A stretch of 7,599 nucleotides of DNA from an uncultured Actinomycetes bacterium (GCA_903939005.1 CAJAFH010000135.1:1-7599); one strand, 5' to 3'; numbered from the stretch's first letter, positions 1-6,284 are shown. The notes: a model not told the origin generated them from the letters alone. Made by a program: numbers and translations.

Positions 1-129
1 AAACCTTCAGCGACAGTTGGAAAAGCCCTCGACTTCTTACTTGAATTGCGGTTAGAACGTGGCCCATTGGGTGAAGAAGAAGCCACAAAAGAGTTACTTG
101 CTTGGTGGCAGGAATTTTCCGCGTCTTAA
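1..129 (+). CDS. CCA tRNA nucleotidyltransferase, C-terminal fragment (partial at left edge)
   Basis: Frame 1 is open from the window edge to TAA at 127-129 and gives 42 residues. The visible part contains VGKALDFLLELRLERGPLG followed by an acidic helix and LLAWW. This resembles the C-terminal end of actinobacterial CCA-adding enzymes (PcnA type), which often finish with a V-G-x-A...LL-x-LRL-x-x-GPL...WW pattern. These enzymes add or repair the 3' CCA of tRNAs in the cytoplasm. The nucleotidyltransferase and HD domains lie outside the window, so the identification rests only on this tail recalled from the family. The last 12 codons overlap the oppositely oriented MFS gene, and no terminator hairpin follows the stop. 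A poly(A) polymerase-like relative is a possible alternative. Confidence 0.62.
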   Translation, partial: KPSATVGKALDFLLELRLERGPLGEEEATKELLAWWQEFSAS

Positions 130-1368
130 TAATCGAACCGCAGTTGCTAAGTAGATTGCTGATACCAAAGTAGGTACCTGCCAACCTTGGCCAGAGTCAG
201 ATAACAAGAGCGCGGCAATCACACCACCACTAACAATCGCGGCATTTACCAAAACATCGTAAACAGCGAAAACGCGACCACGGTAATAATCGTTAATTTT
301 GGATTGCACAAGTGCATCATTAGTAACTTTGAAACTCTGACCGAACAAACTGGTTAGAAATGCGGCAAGAAATAGAGTTACTTCAGTTCCCCAAATAGCT
401 AGCGGTAGCGGGCCAATAACACTTAAGAACATCATGCTTCTCATCCATTTGTGGCGGCCATATTTCTTAACGCCAAAAGGTGCGATAAGTGCACCTAAAA
501 CAATTCCAATTCCGGCTATGGAAAATGCTAAAGCTAAACCTGACAATCCAGCTTCTGGCTGATTAGGATCGTTAAATGTATTGCGTTCTAACATCAGACC
601 AACCAAAGTAAGCGCCGTTAGGCCACCGCGTTGAAAACCATTAGCAATAATTCCGCGCATTGCATCAACATGAACGCCAAGAAAATTCCACCCCTCGCGC
701 AGTTCCACGAAACCTTGGGTAAGTGAAGCTGGTTTACGTTCATGCTCCAGTGGGCCAATTTCTAATTTACGCAAACGCAGTGCCATGGTTGAAGCCAACG
801 CATAGCCACAACTTGCAGCAAGAATTAAATAGGCATCAACATGATCGGCAGTTGCGAATGAGTCAAACAGTTTGCGCAACCCAAGGCCTAATCCGCCACC
901 TAAAACTAAGAAGACCGAACCGCCAGTAACCGCCATAGCGTTCGCGGAAATTAAATTTGGTTGATCAACTAATAAAGGCAAACCAGCAGATGTTGCAGCC
1001 AGAATTAGACGGTTAAGGCCGAATGCAATTAAAACCAAAACTGTAAGTTCTAGCCCGGTTCGCCCCGTGAAAACTAAGAGTGCGATTAAAAGTAAATCTA
1101 AGGCGCGAGAGAAGTTTGAGATAAAGAGAGCTCGTTGCCTAGAAACGCGATCTAATACCGTTCCGACAAATGGCCCGATAATTGAATAAGGAAGTAGTAC
1201 AACGGCAAATGCCAACGCAGCACTTAGAGCACTGGCTTGGCGTTCCGGTGAGAAGAGAACAAATGTTGCAAGCGCCCCTTGAAAGATTCCATCAGTGCCT
1301 TGGCCAATCCAGCGCACTAATAGCAGGCGCGATAACCGCGGGTGCCTGAGCAACTGCCAGAAGTTCAT
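94..1368 (-). CDS. MFS transporter (probable exporter, MFS_3-like)
   Basis: A 424-residue integral membrane protein with about 12 hydrophobic segments, the usual length for the major facilitator superfamily. Loop 2-3 carries a motif A variant, GTVLDRVSRQRAL (residues 69-81). LVDQPNLISANA (133-144) and YRGRVFAVYDVLVNAA (362-377) are typical of the MFS_3 drug or siderophore exporter branch. It probably exports a small molecule by proton antiport, but the substrate cannot be read from sequence. The start is forced: ATG at 1366-1368 is the only start codon after the upstream in-frame TAA (complement of 1387-1389). There is no Shine-Dalgarno. The gene is divergent from the DUF5318 gene, and its last 12 codons (stop included) overlap the upstream + strand gene antisense, giving the tail LRRGKFLPPSK. 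It resembles, from memory, the family of M. tuberculosis Rv0037c. Confidence 0.88.
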   Translation of the reverse strand: MNFWQLLRHPRLSRLLLVRWIGQGTDGIFQGALATFVLFSPERQASALSAALAFAVVLLPYSIIGPFVGTVLDRVSRQRALFISNFSRALDLLLIALLVFTGRTGLELTVLVLIAFGLNRLILAATSAGLPLLVDQPNLISANAMAVTGGSVFLVLGGGLGLGLRKLFDSFATADHVDAYLILAASCGYALASTMALRLRKLEIGPLEHERKPASLTQGFVELREGWNFLGVHVDAMRGIIANGFQRGGLTALTLVGLMLERNTFNDPNQPEAGLSGLALAFSIAGIGIVLGALIAPFGVKKYGRHKWMRSMMFLSVIGPLPLAIWGTEVTLFLAAFLTSLFGQSFKVTNDALVQSKINDYYRGRVFAVYDVLVNAAIVSGGVIAALLLSDSGQGWQVPTLVSAIYLATAVRLLRRGKFLPPSK

Positions 1369-1375
1369 ATTGGCA

Positions 1376-1381
1376 AGCGTA
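1376..1381 (-). promoter_or_regulatory. Possible -10 element for a leaderless MFS transcript
   Basis: On the minus strand TACGCT fits the actinobacterial -10 pattern TANNNT and lies 7 nt upstream of the ATG. A transcript would then begin at or next to the start codon. No -35 resembling TTGACA is visible at 16-18 bp. The element lies in a 43-bp divergent spacer where no Shine-Dalgarno is present for either gene. Low confidence without transcription start data. Confidence 0.3.
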
Positions 1382-1397
1382 GTTACTTAAGACCCTT

Positions 1398-1403
1398 TAT
1401 TCT
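1398..1403 (+). promoter_or_regulatory. Possible -10 element for leaderless transcription of the DUF5318 gene
   Basis: TATTCT fits TANNNT and ends 8 nt before the ATG, so transcription could begin at the start codon or within a base or two of it. The bases just before the ATG are pyrimidine- and A-rich with no Shine-Dalgarno. A TTGGCA at 1370-1375 looks like a -35, but its 22-bp spacing is too long for a standard promoter. If real, this promoter overlaps the one proposed for the divergent MFS gene. Confidence 0.33.
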
Positions 1404-1411
1404 TAGCTTTA

Positions 1412-1819
1412 ATGAAATCGCAACGCTCGTACATCGACTATTCACTTGATAAGCGTGCCACGTTGGCCGCGCTCTTTCGAGGTACGGTCAATGCTTGCGA
1501 TGCTGATCCATATTTGATGCGAGCAGCCAAATTCCATGGCGTTAGAACCACCAGGCCATGCCCAGTTTGCAAACATGTTTCAATGGTTGAGCTTATGTAT
1601 ACCTTTGGCGATCAACTCGGCCAATACTCAGGTCGCATTAAAAGCGCCGAGGAACTACGCCAAATGGAAAAAGATTATGGTGAGTTTCGGGTTTACATAG
1701 TTGAAGTTTGTCGCGATTGTTCCTGGAATCATCTCTGCGTCTCTTTTGTTCTGGGTGACGGCGTTGAGCGCAAACCACCCCGTTACACCCGAACCCTTGA
1801 AGATAGTGACTGGGCTTAA
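1412..1819 (+). CDS. DUF5318 family zinc-ribbon-like protein (function unknown)
   Basis: A 135-residue soluble protein with two cysteine knuckles, CPVC (50-53) and CRDC (100-103), which would form a four-Cys zinc ribbon. The segments DADPYLMRAAKFHG (30-43) and VCRDCSWNHL (99-108) match, from memory, the actinobacterial DUF5318 family (M. tuberculosis Rv0049). That gene also precedes ponA1. There is no signal peptide or membrane segment, so it should act in the cytoplasm. Its role is unknown. Its place before a peptidoglycan synthase in distant actinobacteria hints at a link to envelope growth or simply to a shared operon, which is inference. The ATG at 1412 is the only start after the in-frame TAA at 1388-1390, and it lacks a Shine-Dalgarno. 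The stop is 16 bp before the PBP gene. Confidence 0.88.
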   Translation: MKSQRSYIDYSLDKRATLAALFRGTVNACDADPYLMRAAKFHGVRTTRPCPVCKHVSMVELMYTFGDQLGQYSGRIKSAEELRQMEKDYGEFRVYIVEVCRDCSWNHLCVSFVLGDGVERKPPRYTRTLEDSDWA

Positions 1820-1823
1820 CAGG

Positions 1824-1829
1824 TAGCCT
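1824..1829 (+). promoter_or_regulatory. Possible -10 element just upstream of the PBP gene
   Basis: TAGCCT fits TANNNT and is 6 nt from the ATG at 1836, the spacing expected for a leaderless start. No Shine-Dalgarno is visible in the 16-bp gap. The nearest -35-like hexamer, TTGAAG at 1797-1802, is 21 bp away, which is too far. Co-transcription from the upstream gene is equally plausible, in which case this motif is chance. Confidence 0.22.
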
Positions 1830-1835
1830 AGAACC

Positions 1836-3752
1836 ATGGCATTTAAGCTCTCGAAACGTTTATTTATCAGGGCTGCCATCTTTCTAGGTGGCTTTGGATT
1901 CGTGGCGGGTTCGACCTTATTTGCGATTGCTTATTTCACGGTTTCAATTCCAGACCCAAATGCATATGTAAATAGCCAAGCCACAATTATTCAATATGCC
2001 AACGGCGAAGAAATCGGCCGCATCGGTGCTCAAAATCGAACCATTGTTTCGCTCACTAAAATTCCATTACATCTGCGTGAAGCGGTGATGGCAGCTGAAG
2101 ATCGTGATTTCTATACCAATAAAGCATTTAGTCCAATAGGAATTTTGCGTGCGTTAAAAAATAATTTACTTGGCGGTTCACTGCAAGGTGGATCAACAAT
2201 TACACAGCAATATGCGAAAACTGCATTTTTAACTTCAGAACGAACAATTCAGCGAAAAATAAAAGAATTAGTAATTGCTATTAAATTAGAGAATCAACTT
2301 TCTAAAGATGAAATTTTAGAGAACTACTTAAATACAATTTATTTCGGTCGTGGTTCTTATGGTGTGCAGACTGCATCGCAGCAGTATTTCAATCGCACTG
2401 TAGATCAACTCTCGGTTTCACAAGCGGTGGTCTTGGCCTCAATTCTGCGCTCACCTGGTTTATATGATCCAGCGTTTAATAAAGATAACCGACCTCGGCT
2501 GGAATCACGTTTCGCCTATGTTGTTAACGGAATGGTCGAAAAAGGTTGGCTAACCGAGAAAGAGGGAGCAAAACTCAAGATTCCGTTTATTGCACCTCGT
2601 GCAACTTCTGGTTCACTAAGTGGACCTAAAGGCCACATTATCGAAGCGGTCCGTAAAGATTTAATTAAATTTGGCTTTACTGAAGATCAAATCATGGTCG
2701 GTGGTTTAGTCGTAAAAACAACTTTGGTTCAACAAGCACAGCAAGCTGCAGTCGATGCAGTTAATAAGCAATCTCCCGCCAAAGCTCCAGATAATTTGCA
2801 TATTGGTTTAGTTGCGATTCGCCCCGGAACCGGCGAAATCATTGCCATGTATGGTGGAAAAGACTACTTAGCGCGGCAATTAAATGATGCAACTCAATCA
2901 ATTGCGCTAGCTGGCTCTACCTTCAAACCATTTGCCTTTATCGCAGCGCTTGAACAAGGAATTCCACTTACTTCAATGTGGAATGGTGACAGCCCACAAA
3001 CATTTGACGATGCCGGAAAGCCATATGAAGTTTCTAATTATGGAAACGAAGGCTGGGGTCAGACTTCGATGTTAAATTCCATGGTCCATTCAATAAACAC
3101 CGTCTTTGTTCCCCTCGGAATCAGAGTTGGTCCAGATAACGTTGTTGATGCCGCAAGACGTGCCGGCATTCCAGAAACTGTTGCCATGATGCCAACACCA
3201 TCAGTTGTACTTGGTGCAGCTAGCCCACATGTAATTGATGTAGCAAGTGCCTATGCAACTTTTGCGGCTAATGGAATTTACGCTAAGCCATACTTGATTA
3301 GCCAAGTTCGTGGTTCAAATAACGGCGTGCTTTACGAAGGAAAACCGCAAACTCAAGAAGTCTTCGCTGCCGACGTTATAGCCGACTTAACATATTCACT
3401 AACAAAGGTTGTAACTAGTGGAACTGGTGCCGCTGCACTGAGTTTAGGCCGACCAGCGGCAGGTAAAACTGGTACTAGCCAATCGAACGCATCTGCTTGG
3501 TTTAGCGCATACACCCCGCAGTTGGCCGCTTCTGTTGCCCTCTTCCGCGACAATGCATCGCAGTCACTTAATGGCATCGGTGGCTTGACGTCACTAACTG
3601 GTGGAACTTTCCCAGCGCGCATCTGGGCAGCGTTTATGAAGGGTGCGCTAAAAGGCGAACCAGTTCTTAATTTCCCAGCTCCTTCAAATATTGGTGGATT
3701 AGATCCAGTAGTGATGACTTCTGGCGGCGTTCAGGTTTATAAGAAGAAGTAA
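1836..3752 (+). CDS. ponA: Bifunctional class A penicillin-binding protein (glycosyltransferase/transpeptidase)
   Basis: This 638-residue enzyme polymerises lipid II into glycan strands and cross-links the stem peptides on the outer face of the membrane. A short basic N-terminus is followed by one membrane anchor (about 10-36). The GT51 domain has EDRDF (88-92, catalytic Glu88), GGSTITQQ (118-125), RKIKE (140-144) and the NYLNTIYFG segment (163-171). The transpeptidase domain has all three motifs: STFK (361-364, nucleophile Ser361), SIN (419-421) and KTGT (544-547), ending with the typical GGTFPARIW (589-597). Both activities therefore look intact. It stops soon after the transpeptidase core, without a PASTA domain or the long proline-rich tail of some mycobacterial homologues. 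The start is forced by the in-frame TAG at 1824-1826. The GT87-like gene follows after 12 bp. The symbol follows the actinobacterial ponA1 position and domain content. Confidence 0.95.
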   Translation: MAFKLSKRLFIRAAIFLGGFGFVAGSTLFAIAYFTVSIPDPNAYVNSQATIIQYANGEEIGRIGAQNRTIVSLTKIPLHLREAVMAAEDRDFYTNKAFSPIGILRALKNNLLGGSLQGGSTITQQYAKTAFLTSERTIQRKIKELVIAIKLENQLSKDEILENYLNTIYFGRGSYGVQTASQQYFNRTVDQLSVSQAVVLASILRSPGLYDPAFNKDNRPRLESRFAYVVNGMVEKGWLTEKEGAKLKIPFIAPRATSGSLSGPKGHIIEAVRKDLIKFGFTEDQIMVGGLVVKTTLVQQAQQAAVDAVNKQSPAKAPDNLHIGLVAIRPGTGEIIAMYGGKDYLARQLNDATQSIALAGSTFKPFAFIAALEQGIPLTSMWNGDSPQTFDDAGKPYEVSNYGNEGWGQTSMLNSMVHSINTVFVPLGIRVGPDNVVDAARRAGIPETVAMMPTPSVVLGAASPHVIDVASAYATFAANGIYAKPYLISQVRGSNNGVLYEGKPQTQEVFAADVIADLTYSLTKVVTSGTGAAALSLGRPAAGKTGTSQSNASAWFSAYTPQLAASVALFRDNASQSLNGIGGLTSLTGGTFPARIWAAFMKGALKGEPVLNFPAPSNIGGLDPVVMTSGGVQVYKKK

Positions 3753-3764
3753 TAAGAACCTAAA

Positions 3765-4964
3765 TTGAAAACGCGCACGATAGTTTTCTTCGCATTTATC
3801 GCCAGCGTTATTTCATTTGCCAAATTCTCACCCTGTATAGGCTTTAACTGGGCTACTCCAGGCCAATATATTCACGCTTGTTACTCTGATTTACCAAGCC
3901 TTTTAGGTAATCGCTCAATCGGCAGCGGCGCTTGGGCATTTAGTGGCGATCAACCAGTTGAGTATCCAGTGATAACTGGTTTAGTCATGTACTTAACGGC
4001 GCAACTTGCCGAAGTTACAACAACTTACTATCTATTAAATGCCGCTCTTCTTGCACTTCTATTTATCGCCGTTTCATTAATCACTGCGCGAATTCGCCCA
4101 CAATTTGGTTATTTACTTTCCTTCACACCCGCAGTTATTGCATCGCTATATATAAATTGGGATCTCTGGGCAATTGCAACCATGATGATTTCTATTTATT
4201 GGTTCGACCGTAAGCAATATGATTTAAGTGCGCTAGCAATCGGAATCTCGATCGCAACGAAATTCATTCCAGTTTTCCTAATTCCAATTGCGATATATAT
4301 TTTCTATCGAAATACGAATCTAAAAGGCGCCCTTAGATATTTAGTTATAACTGGTGGTACGTGGCTAGTGATCAATTTACCGGTAGCGCTTACAACACCA
4401 GAAGGCTGGTGGTATTTCTATAAGTTAAATATTGAACGCGTCGCTGACTGGGGATCACTTTGGTACGCCCTCTCAGCTTTAGGTATCGGACTTGCAAACC
4501 TAAATTACCTTTCTATATTGTTATTACTAGCTTGTGTGGCGGCTTTGGGAATTTTCTTATTCGCACTCGACTACATTCCAACACTGGCGCAAATTGCATT
4601 TATCGTAATCGCAGCTGTCACCTGTGTTAGCAAGGTTTACTCGCCGCAATATGTTCTGTGGTTGGCACCGCTTGCGTTAATTGCACTTATTGATAAGCGC
4701 GACCTACCTGCGTTCTGGATCTGGCAGGTTTCCGAAGTTATCTATCACGTTGCAATCTGGCAACACCTAGCAACCGTGACAGGCGCCAGATTTGGTTTGC
4801 CAGTCACCGGCTACGCCTTGATCAGCCTGCTTCGCATCGCAACCACGGTCTTCCTGATTGCCGTTTTGGTCCGCCGAGCCCTGGCGCTTAGATCCCCAAA
4901 CAAGCCTGATTCACAGGGCAAATTGGCCGATTTTCTCTTTGAGGCAGGCAAGAGTTACCCTTAG
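3765..4964 (+). CDS. GT87 (DUF2029)-like polytopic membrane glycosyltransferase
   Basis: A 399-residue protein with about ten hydrophobic helices. Motifs seen are CYSDLP (39-44), VEYPVITG (65-72), NWDLWAI (131-137) and KVYSPQYVLWLAPLAL (290-305). From family memory these fit GT87, GT-C fold enzymes that use polyprenyl-phosphate sugars such as mannose outside the membrane. The Asp of SDLP, in the first external loop, is a candidate catalytic or metal-site residue. The acceptor is unknown. The position after ponA matches M. tuberculosis Rv0051, and this protein is shorter than mycobacterial members as I recall them. It starts at TTG 3765-3767, the first possible start after the in-frame TAA at 3753-3755. 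No ATG or GTG occurs nearby and no good Shine-Dalgarno is present, so the exact start is less certain than the family. It is probably translated as part of the PBP operon. Confidence 0.82.
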   Translation: MKTRTIVFFAFIASVISFAKFSPCIGFNWATPGQYIHACYSDLPSLLGNRSIGSGAWAFSGDQPVEYPVITGLVMYLTAQLAEVTTTYYLLNAALLALLFIAVSLITARIRPQFGYLLSFTPAVIASLYINWDLWAIATMMISIYWFDRKQYDLSALAIGISIATKFIPVFLIPIAIYIFYRNTNLKGALRYLVITGGTWLVINLPVALTTPEGWWYFYKLNIERVADWGSLWYALSALGIGLANLNYLSILLLLACVAALGIFLFALDYIPTLAQIAFIVIAAVTCVSKVYSPQYVLWLAPLALIALIDKRDLPAFWIWQVSEVIYHVAIWQHLATVTGARFGLPVTGYALISLLRIATTVFLIAVLVRRALALRSPNKPDSQGKLADFLFEAGKSYP

Positions 4965-5004
4965 CCTCTTGTTTCACCTCTTTATATATGTCAGTCCGCT
5001 GAAA

Positions 5005-5010
5005 TATATT
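5005..5010 (+). promoter_or_regulatory. Possible -10 element of the rpsF operon
   Basis: TATATT lies in an AT-rich stretch (about 4981-5018) after the GT87-like stop. It fits TANNNT and would start a transcript near 5017, just before the structured leader begins. No convincing -35 occurs 16-18 bp upstream, and other TA-rich hexamers (for example at 4983-4990) compete. The position relative to the leader is the main support. Confidence 0.35.
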
Positions 5011-5027
5011 TGGGTAAATGAGAGCAC

Positions 5028-5083
5028 TAACCCTCCTGTCACGGAAATGCCGTGGCCGTCTTAGTCCAGAGGAGGTCGGGTTA
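5028..5083 (+). promoter_or_regulatory. rpsF leader: putative S6:S18-binding autoregulatory RNA that sequesters the Shine-Dalgarno
   Basis: The 123-bp gap before rpsF can fold into a nested hairpin. The inner stem is CACGG (5040-5044) with CCGTG (5050-5054), closing a 5-nt loop. The outer arm pairs CCTCCT (5032-5037) with the Shine-Dalgarno AGGAGG (5070-5075). Alternatively, TAACCC (5028-5033) pairs with GGGTTA (5078-5083) and TCCT with AGGA. Directly 3' of the inner stem is CCG (5056-5058) in an unpaired stretch, the trinucleotide expected in the S6:S18-binding motif known from rpsF leaders of many bacteria. That motif mimics the 16S rRNA site. The expected mode is that excess S6:S18 stabilises the fold and shuts off translation. 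The pairings are seen in the sequence; assignment to the known motif is inference from memory of its consensus. Confidence 0.6.
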
Positions 5084-5087
5084 ACGC

Positions 5088-5372
5088 ATGCGTCACTACG
5101 AACTAATGGTCATTCTTGATCCAGAGTTAGAAGAAAGAACAGTTACACCATCACTTGAGACATATCTCAAGATCATCAAAGATAGCGGCGGCAGAGTCGA
5201 CAAGCTCGATGTTTGGGGCAAGCGCCGTATGTCATTCGAAATCCTTAAGAAGTCTGAAGGAATTTACGCAGTTGTAGATATGCACTGCGAACCAGCAGCG
5301 ATTAAAGAACTTGATCGTCAGCTAAATCTAAATGAATCAGTTCTTCGTACGAAGTTAATTCGTCCGGAATAA
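5088..5372 (+). CDS. rpsF: 30S ribosomal protein S6
   Basis: A 94-residue protein of normal length for S6. It begins [13 protein letters not shown], the first beta strand typical of the family, and contains the [17 protein letters not shown] segment (36-52) and a C-terminal [14 protein letters not shown]6 binds S18 and sits on the 16S rRNA central domain at the platform of the small subunit. The ATG at 5088 is preceded by a full AGGAGGT Shine-Dalgarno (5070-5076, 11-nt spacer), which lies inside the leader hairpin. It is the first gene of the rpsF-ssb-rpsR-rplI unit. It lacks the long acidic C-terminal tail found in proteobacterial S6. Confidence 0.97.
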   Translation: MRHYELMVILDPELEERTVTPSLETYLKIIKDSGGRVDKLDVWGKRRMSFEILKKSEGIYAVVDMHCEPAAIKELDRQLNLNESVLRTKLIRPE

Positions 5373-5411
5373 AAGCACGGCACCCACGAGTAGATACGAG
5401 AGAAGGAAAAA

Positions 5412-5912
5412 ATGGCAGCAGGAGATACAACAATCACAATGATCGGCAACTTAGTAGACGATCCAGAGCTACGTTTCACACCATCAGGTGCGGCGGTAGC
5501 AAAGTTTCGTGTTGCTTCAACTCCTCGTTATTTAGATAAAGCAACTAATGAATGGAAAGATGGCGAAAGCCTTTTCCTTCAATGTCAGATCTGGCGTCAA
5601 GCAGCAGAAAATGTTGCTGAGTCACTGACAAAAGGTATGCGAGTCATTCTTTCGGGTCGCCTAAAGCAACGTTCATATGAAACAAAAGAGGGCGAAAAGC
5701 GCACCGTCTTTGAAGTAGAAGTTGATGAAGTAGGTCCATCACTTCGCAGTGCAACTGCGAAAGTTACCCGCGCACAACGTGCAGCAGGTGGCAACAGTGG
5801 ATTCTCTGCTCCAGCAGCTGAAAGCTTTAATGATGATCCTTGGGCTGCATCAACCTCAACACCATCTGCTGGCGGCTGGGCAACCACCACTAGCGATGAA
5901 CCTCCGTTTTAA
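5412..5912 (+). CDS. ssb: Single-stranded DNA-binding protein
   Basis: A 166-residue SSB that coats single-stranded DNA in replication, recombination and repair, usually as a tetramer. Residues 4 to about 112 form the OB fold: [20 protein letters not shown] at the N-terminus, [21 protein letters not shown] (55-75) in the middle, and a [18 protein letters not shown] strand and loop (78-95). A flexible linker rich in Ala, Gly, Ser and Thr follows, and the protein ends in the acidic tip SDEPPF (161-166), which recruits partner proteins. A Shine-Dalgarno AGAAGG (5401-5406) lies 5 nt before the ATG. It sits 39 bp after rpsF, and its placement between the S6 and S18 genes is typical of actinobacteria and firmicutes. 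Confidence 0.97.
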   Translation: MAAGDTTITMIGNLVDDPELRFTPSGAAVAKFRVASTPRYLDKATNEWKDGESLFLQCQIWRQAAENVAESLTKGMRVILSGRLKQRSYETKEGEKRTVFEVEVDEVGPSLRSATAKVTRAQRAAGGNSGFSAPAAESFNDDPWAASTSTPSAGGWATTTSDEPPF

Positions 5913-5944
5913 ACCAACCTATCCATCCATTCCTAGTCTTATCT

Positions 5945-5963
5945 AAGAGTTAAATCTCTTTTT
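5945..5963 (+). other. Weak hairpin with T-run between ssb and rpsR
   Basis: AAGAG (5945-5949) can pair with CTCTT (5956-5960) around a 6-nt loop, and the T-run continues to 5963. This has the shape of an intrinsic terminator, but the 5-bp A/U-rich stem is weak. It could attenuate transcription between ssb and rpsR, act as a processing site, or mean nothing. The T-run with the following A-run also makes the self-complementary TTTTTAAAAA (5959-5968). The 84-bp gap contains no other gene. Confidence 0.25.
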
Positions 5964-5983
5964 AAAAAACTAGGGCCCTCGAA

Positions 5984-5989
5984 AAGGAG
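5984..5989 (+). promoter_or_regulatory. Shine-Dalgarno that fixes the rpsR start
   Basis: AAGGAG sits 7 nt before the ATG at 5997, an ideal spacing. It supports the longer N-terminus of S18 over any internal start, because no comparable site precedes an internal start codon. Confidence 0.8.
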
Positions 5990-5996
5990 CACCACA

Positions 5997-6284
5997 ATGG
6001 GAGCAAGAAATAACCGGGCTTTAAAAGAGCCTAAGAATAAGGGCGCGAAAGCTGCTGCCCTTAATAAGAAGTTTAAGAAGAAGCCATGCAGCTTCTGCCA
6101 GAACAAAGTTACTTACATTGATTACAAGGACATCAACACCTTGCGTAAGTACATCTCTGATCGCGGCAAGATTCGCGCACGTCGCGTAACTGGTGCATGC
6201 ACACAACATCAACGTTCAGTAGCAACAGCTGTTAAAAACAGCCGTGAAGTAGCGCTACTGCCTTACACATCTACAGCGCGATAA
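5997..6284 (+). CDS. rpsR: 30S ribosomal protein S18, zinc-binding (C+) type
   Basis: A 95-residue S18, somewhat longer than the usual 75-85 residues because of a basic Lys/Arg-rich N-terminal extension (about 1-28). The core holds the family segment [20 protein letters not shown] (40-59) and the ending [13 protein letters not shown] SREVALLPY (82-90). A CxxC pair (Cys31, Cys34) and CTQH (Cys68, His71) form a likely zinc site, which marks the C+ form. Actinobacteria often carry a second, cysteine-free S18 expressed under zinc limitation, but none is in this window. S18 pairs with S6 on the 30S platform and is the likely co-repressor of the operon through the rpsF leader. Its start is supported by a well-placed Shine-Dalgarno. 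Confidence 0.96.
   Translation: MGARNNRALKEPKNKGAKAAALNKKFKKKPCSFCQNKVTYIDYKDINTLRKYISDRGKIRARRVTGACTQHQRSVATAVKNSREVALLPYTSTAR

Noticed and set aside
723..929. 68-residue open frame on the + strand inside the MFS gene
   Set aside because: It lies antisense within a clear MFS coding region, has no recognisable domain and no Shine-Dalgarno.
1370..1375. TTGGCA as a -35 box for the DUF5318 gene
   Set aside because: Spacing to the proposed -10 at 1398 is 22 bp, too long for a standard sigma-70-type promoter.
1655..1879. 74-residue open frame on the - strand over the DUF5318/PBP junction
   Set aside because: It overlaps two well-supported genes antisense, and its product looks like a chance translation.
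3353..3622. 89-residue open frame on the - strand inside the PBP gene
   Set aside because: It is antisense to the transpeptidase domain including KTGT, with no family resemblance.
4858..5064. 68-residue open frame on the + strand at the end of the GT87-like gene and in the rpsF leader
   Set aside because: It runs out of frame through the glycosyltransferase end and the structured leader, with no domain and no start signal.
5597..5890. 97-residue open frame on the - strand over ssb
   Set aside because: It is a low-complexity shadow of the ssb coding strand.
5749..5946. 65-residue + strand open frame at the end of ssb
   Set aside because: It is out of frame with ssb, and the Gln/Leu-rich product mirrors the repetitive linker codons.
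5972..5979. AGGGCCCT palindrome before rpsR as an operator
   Set aside because: An 8-bp palindrome alone is common by chance, and no second copy or known regulator site was seen.
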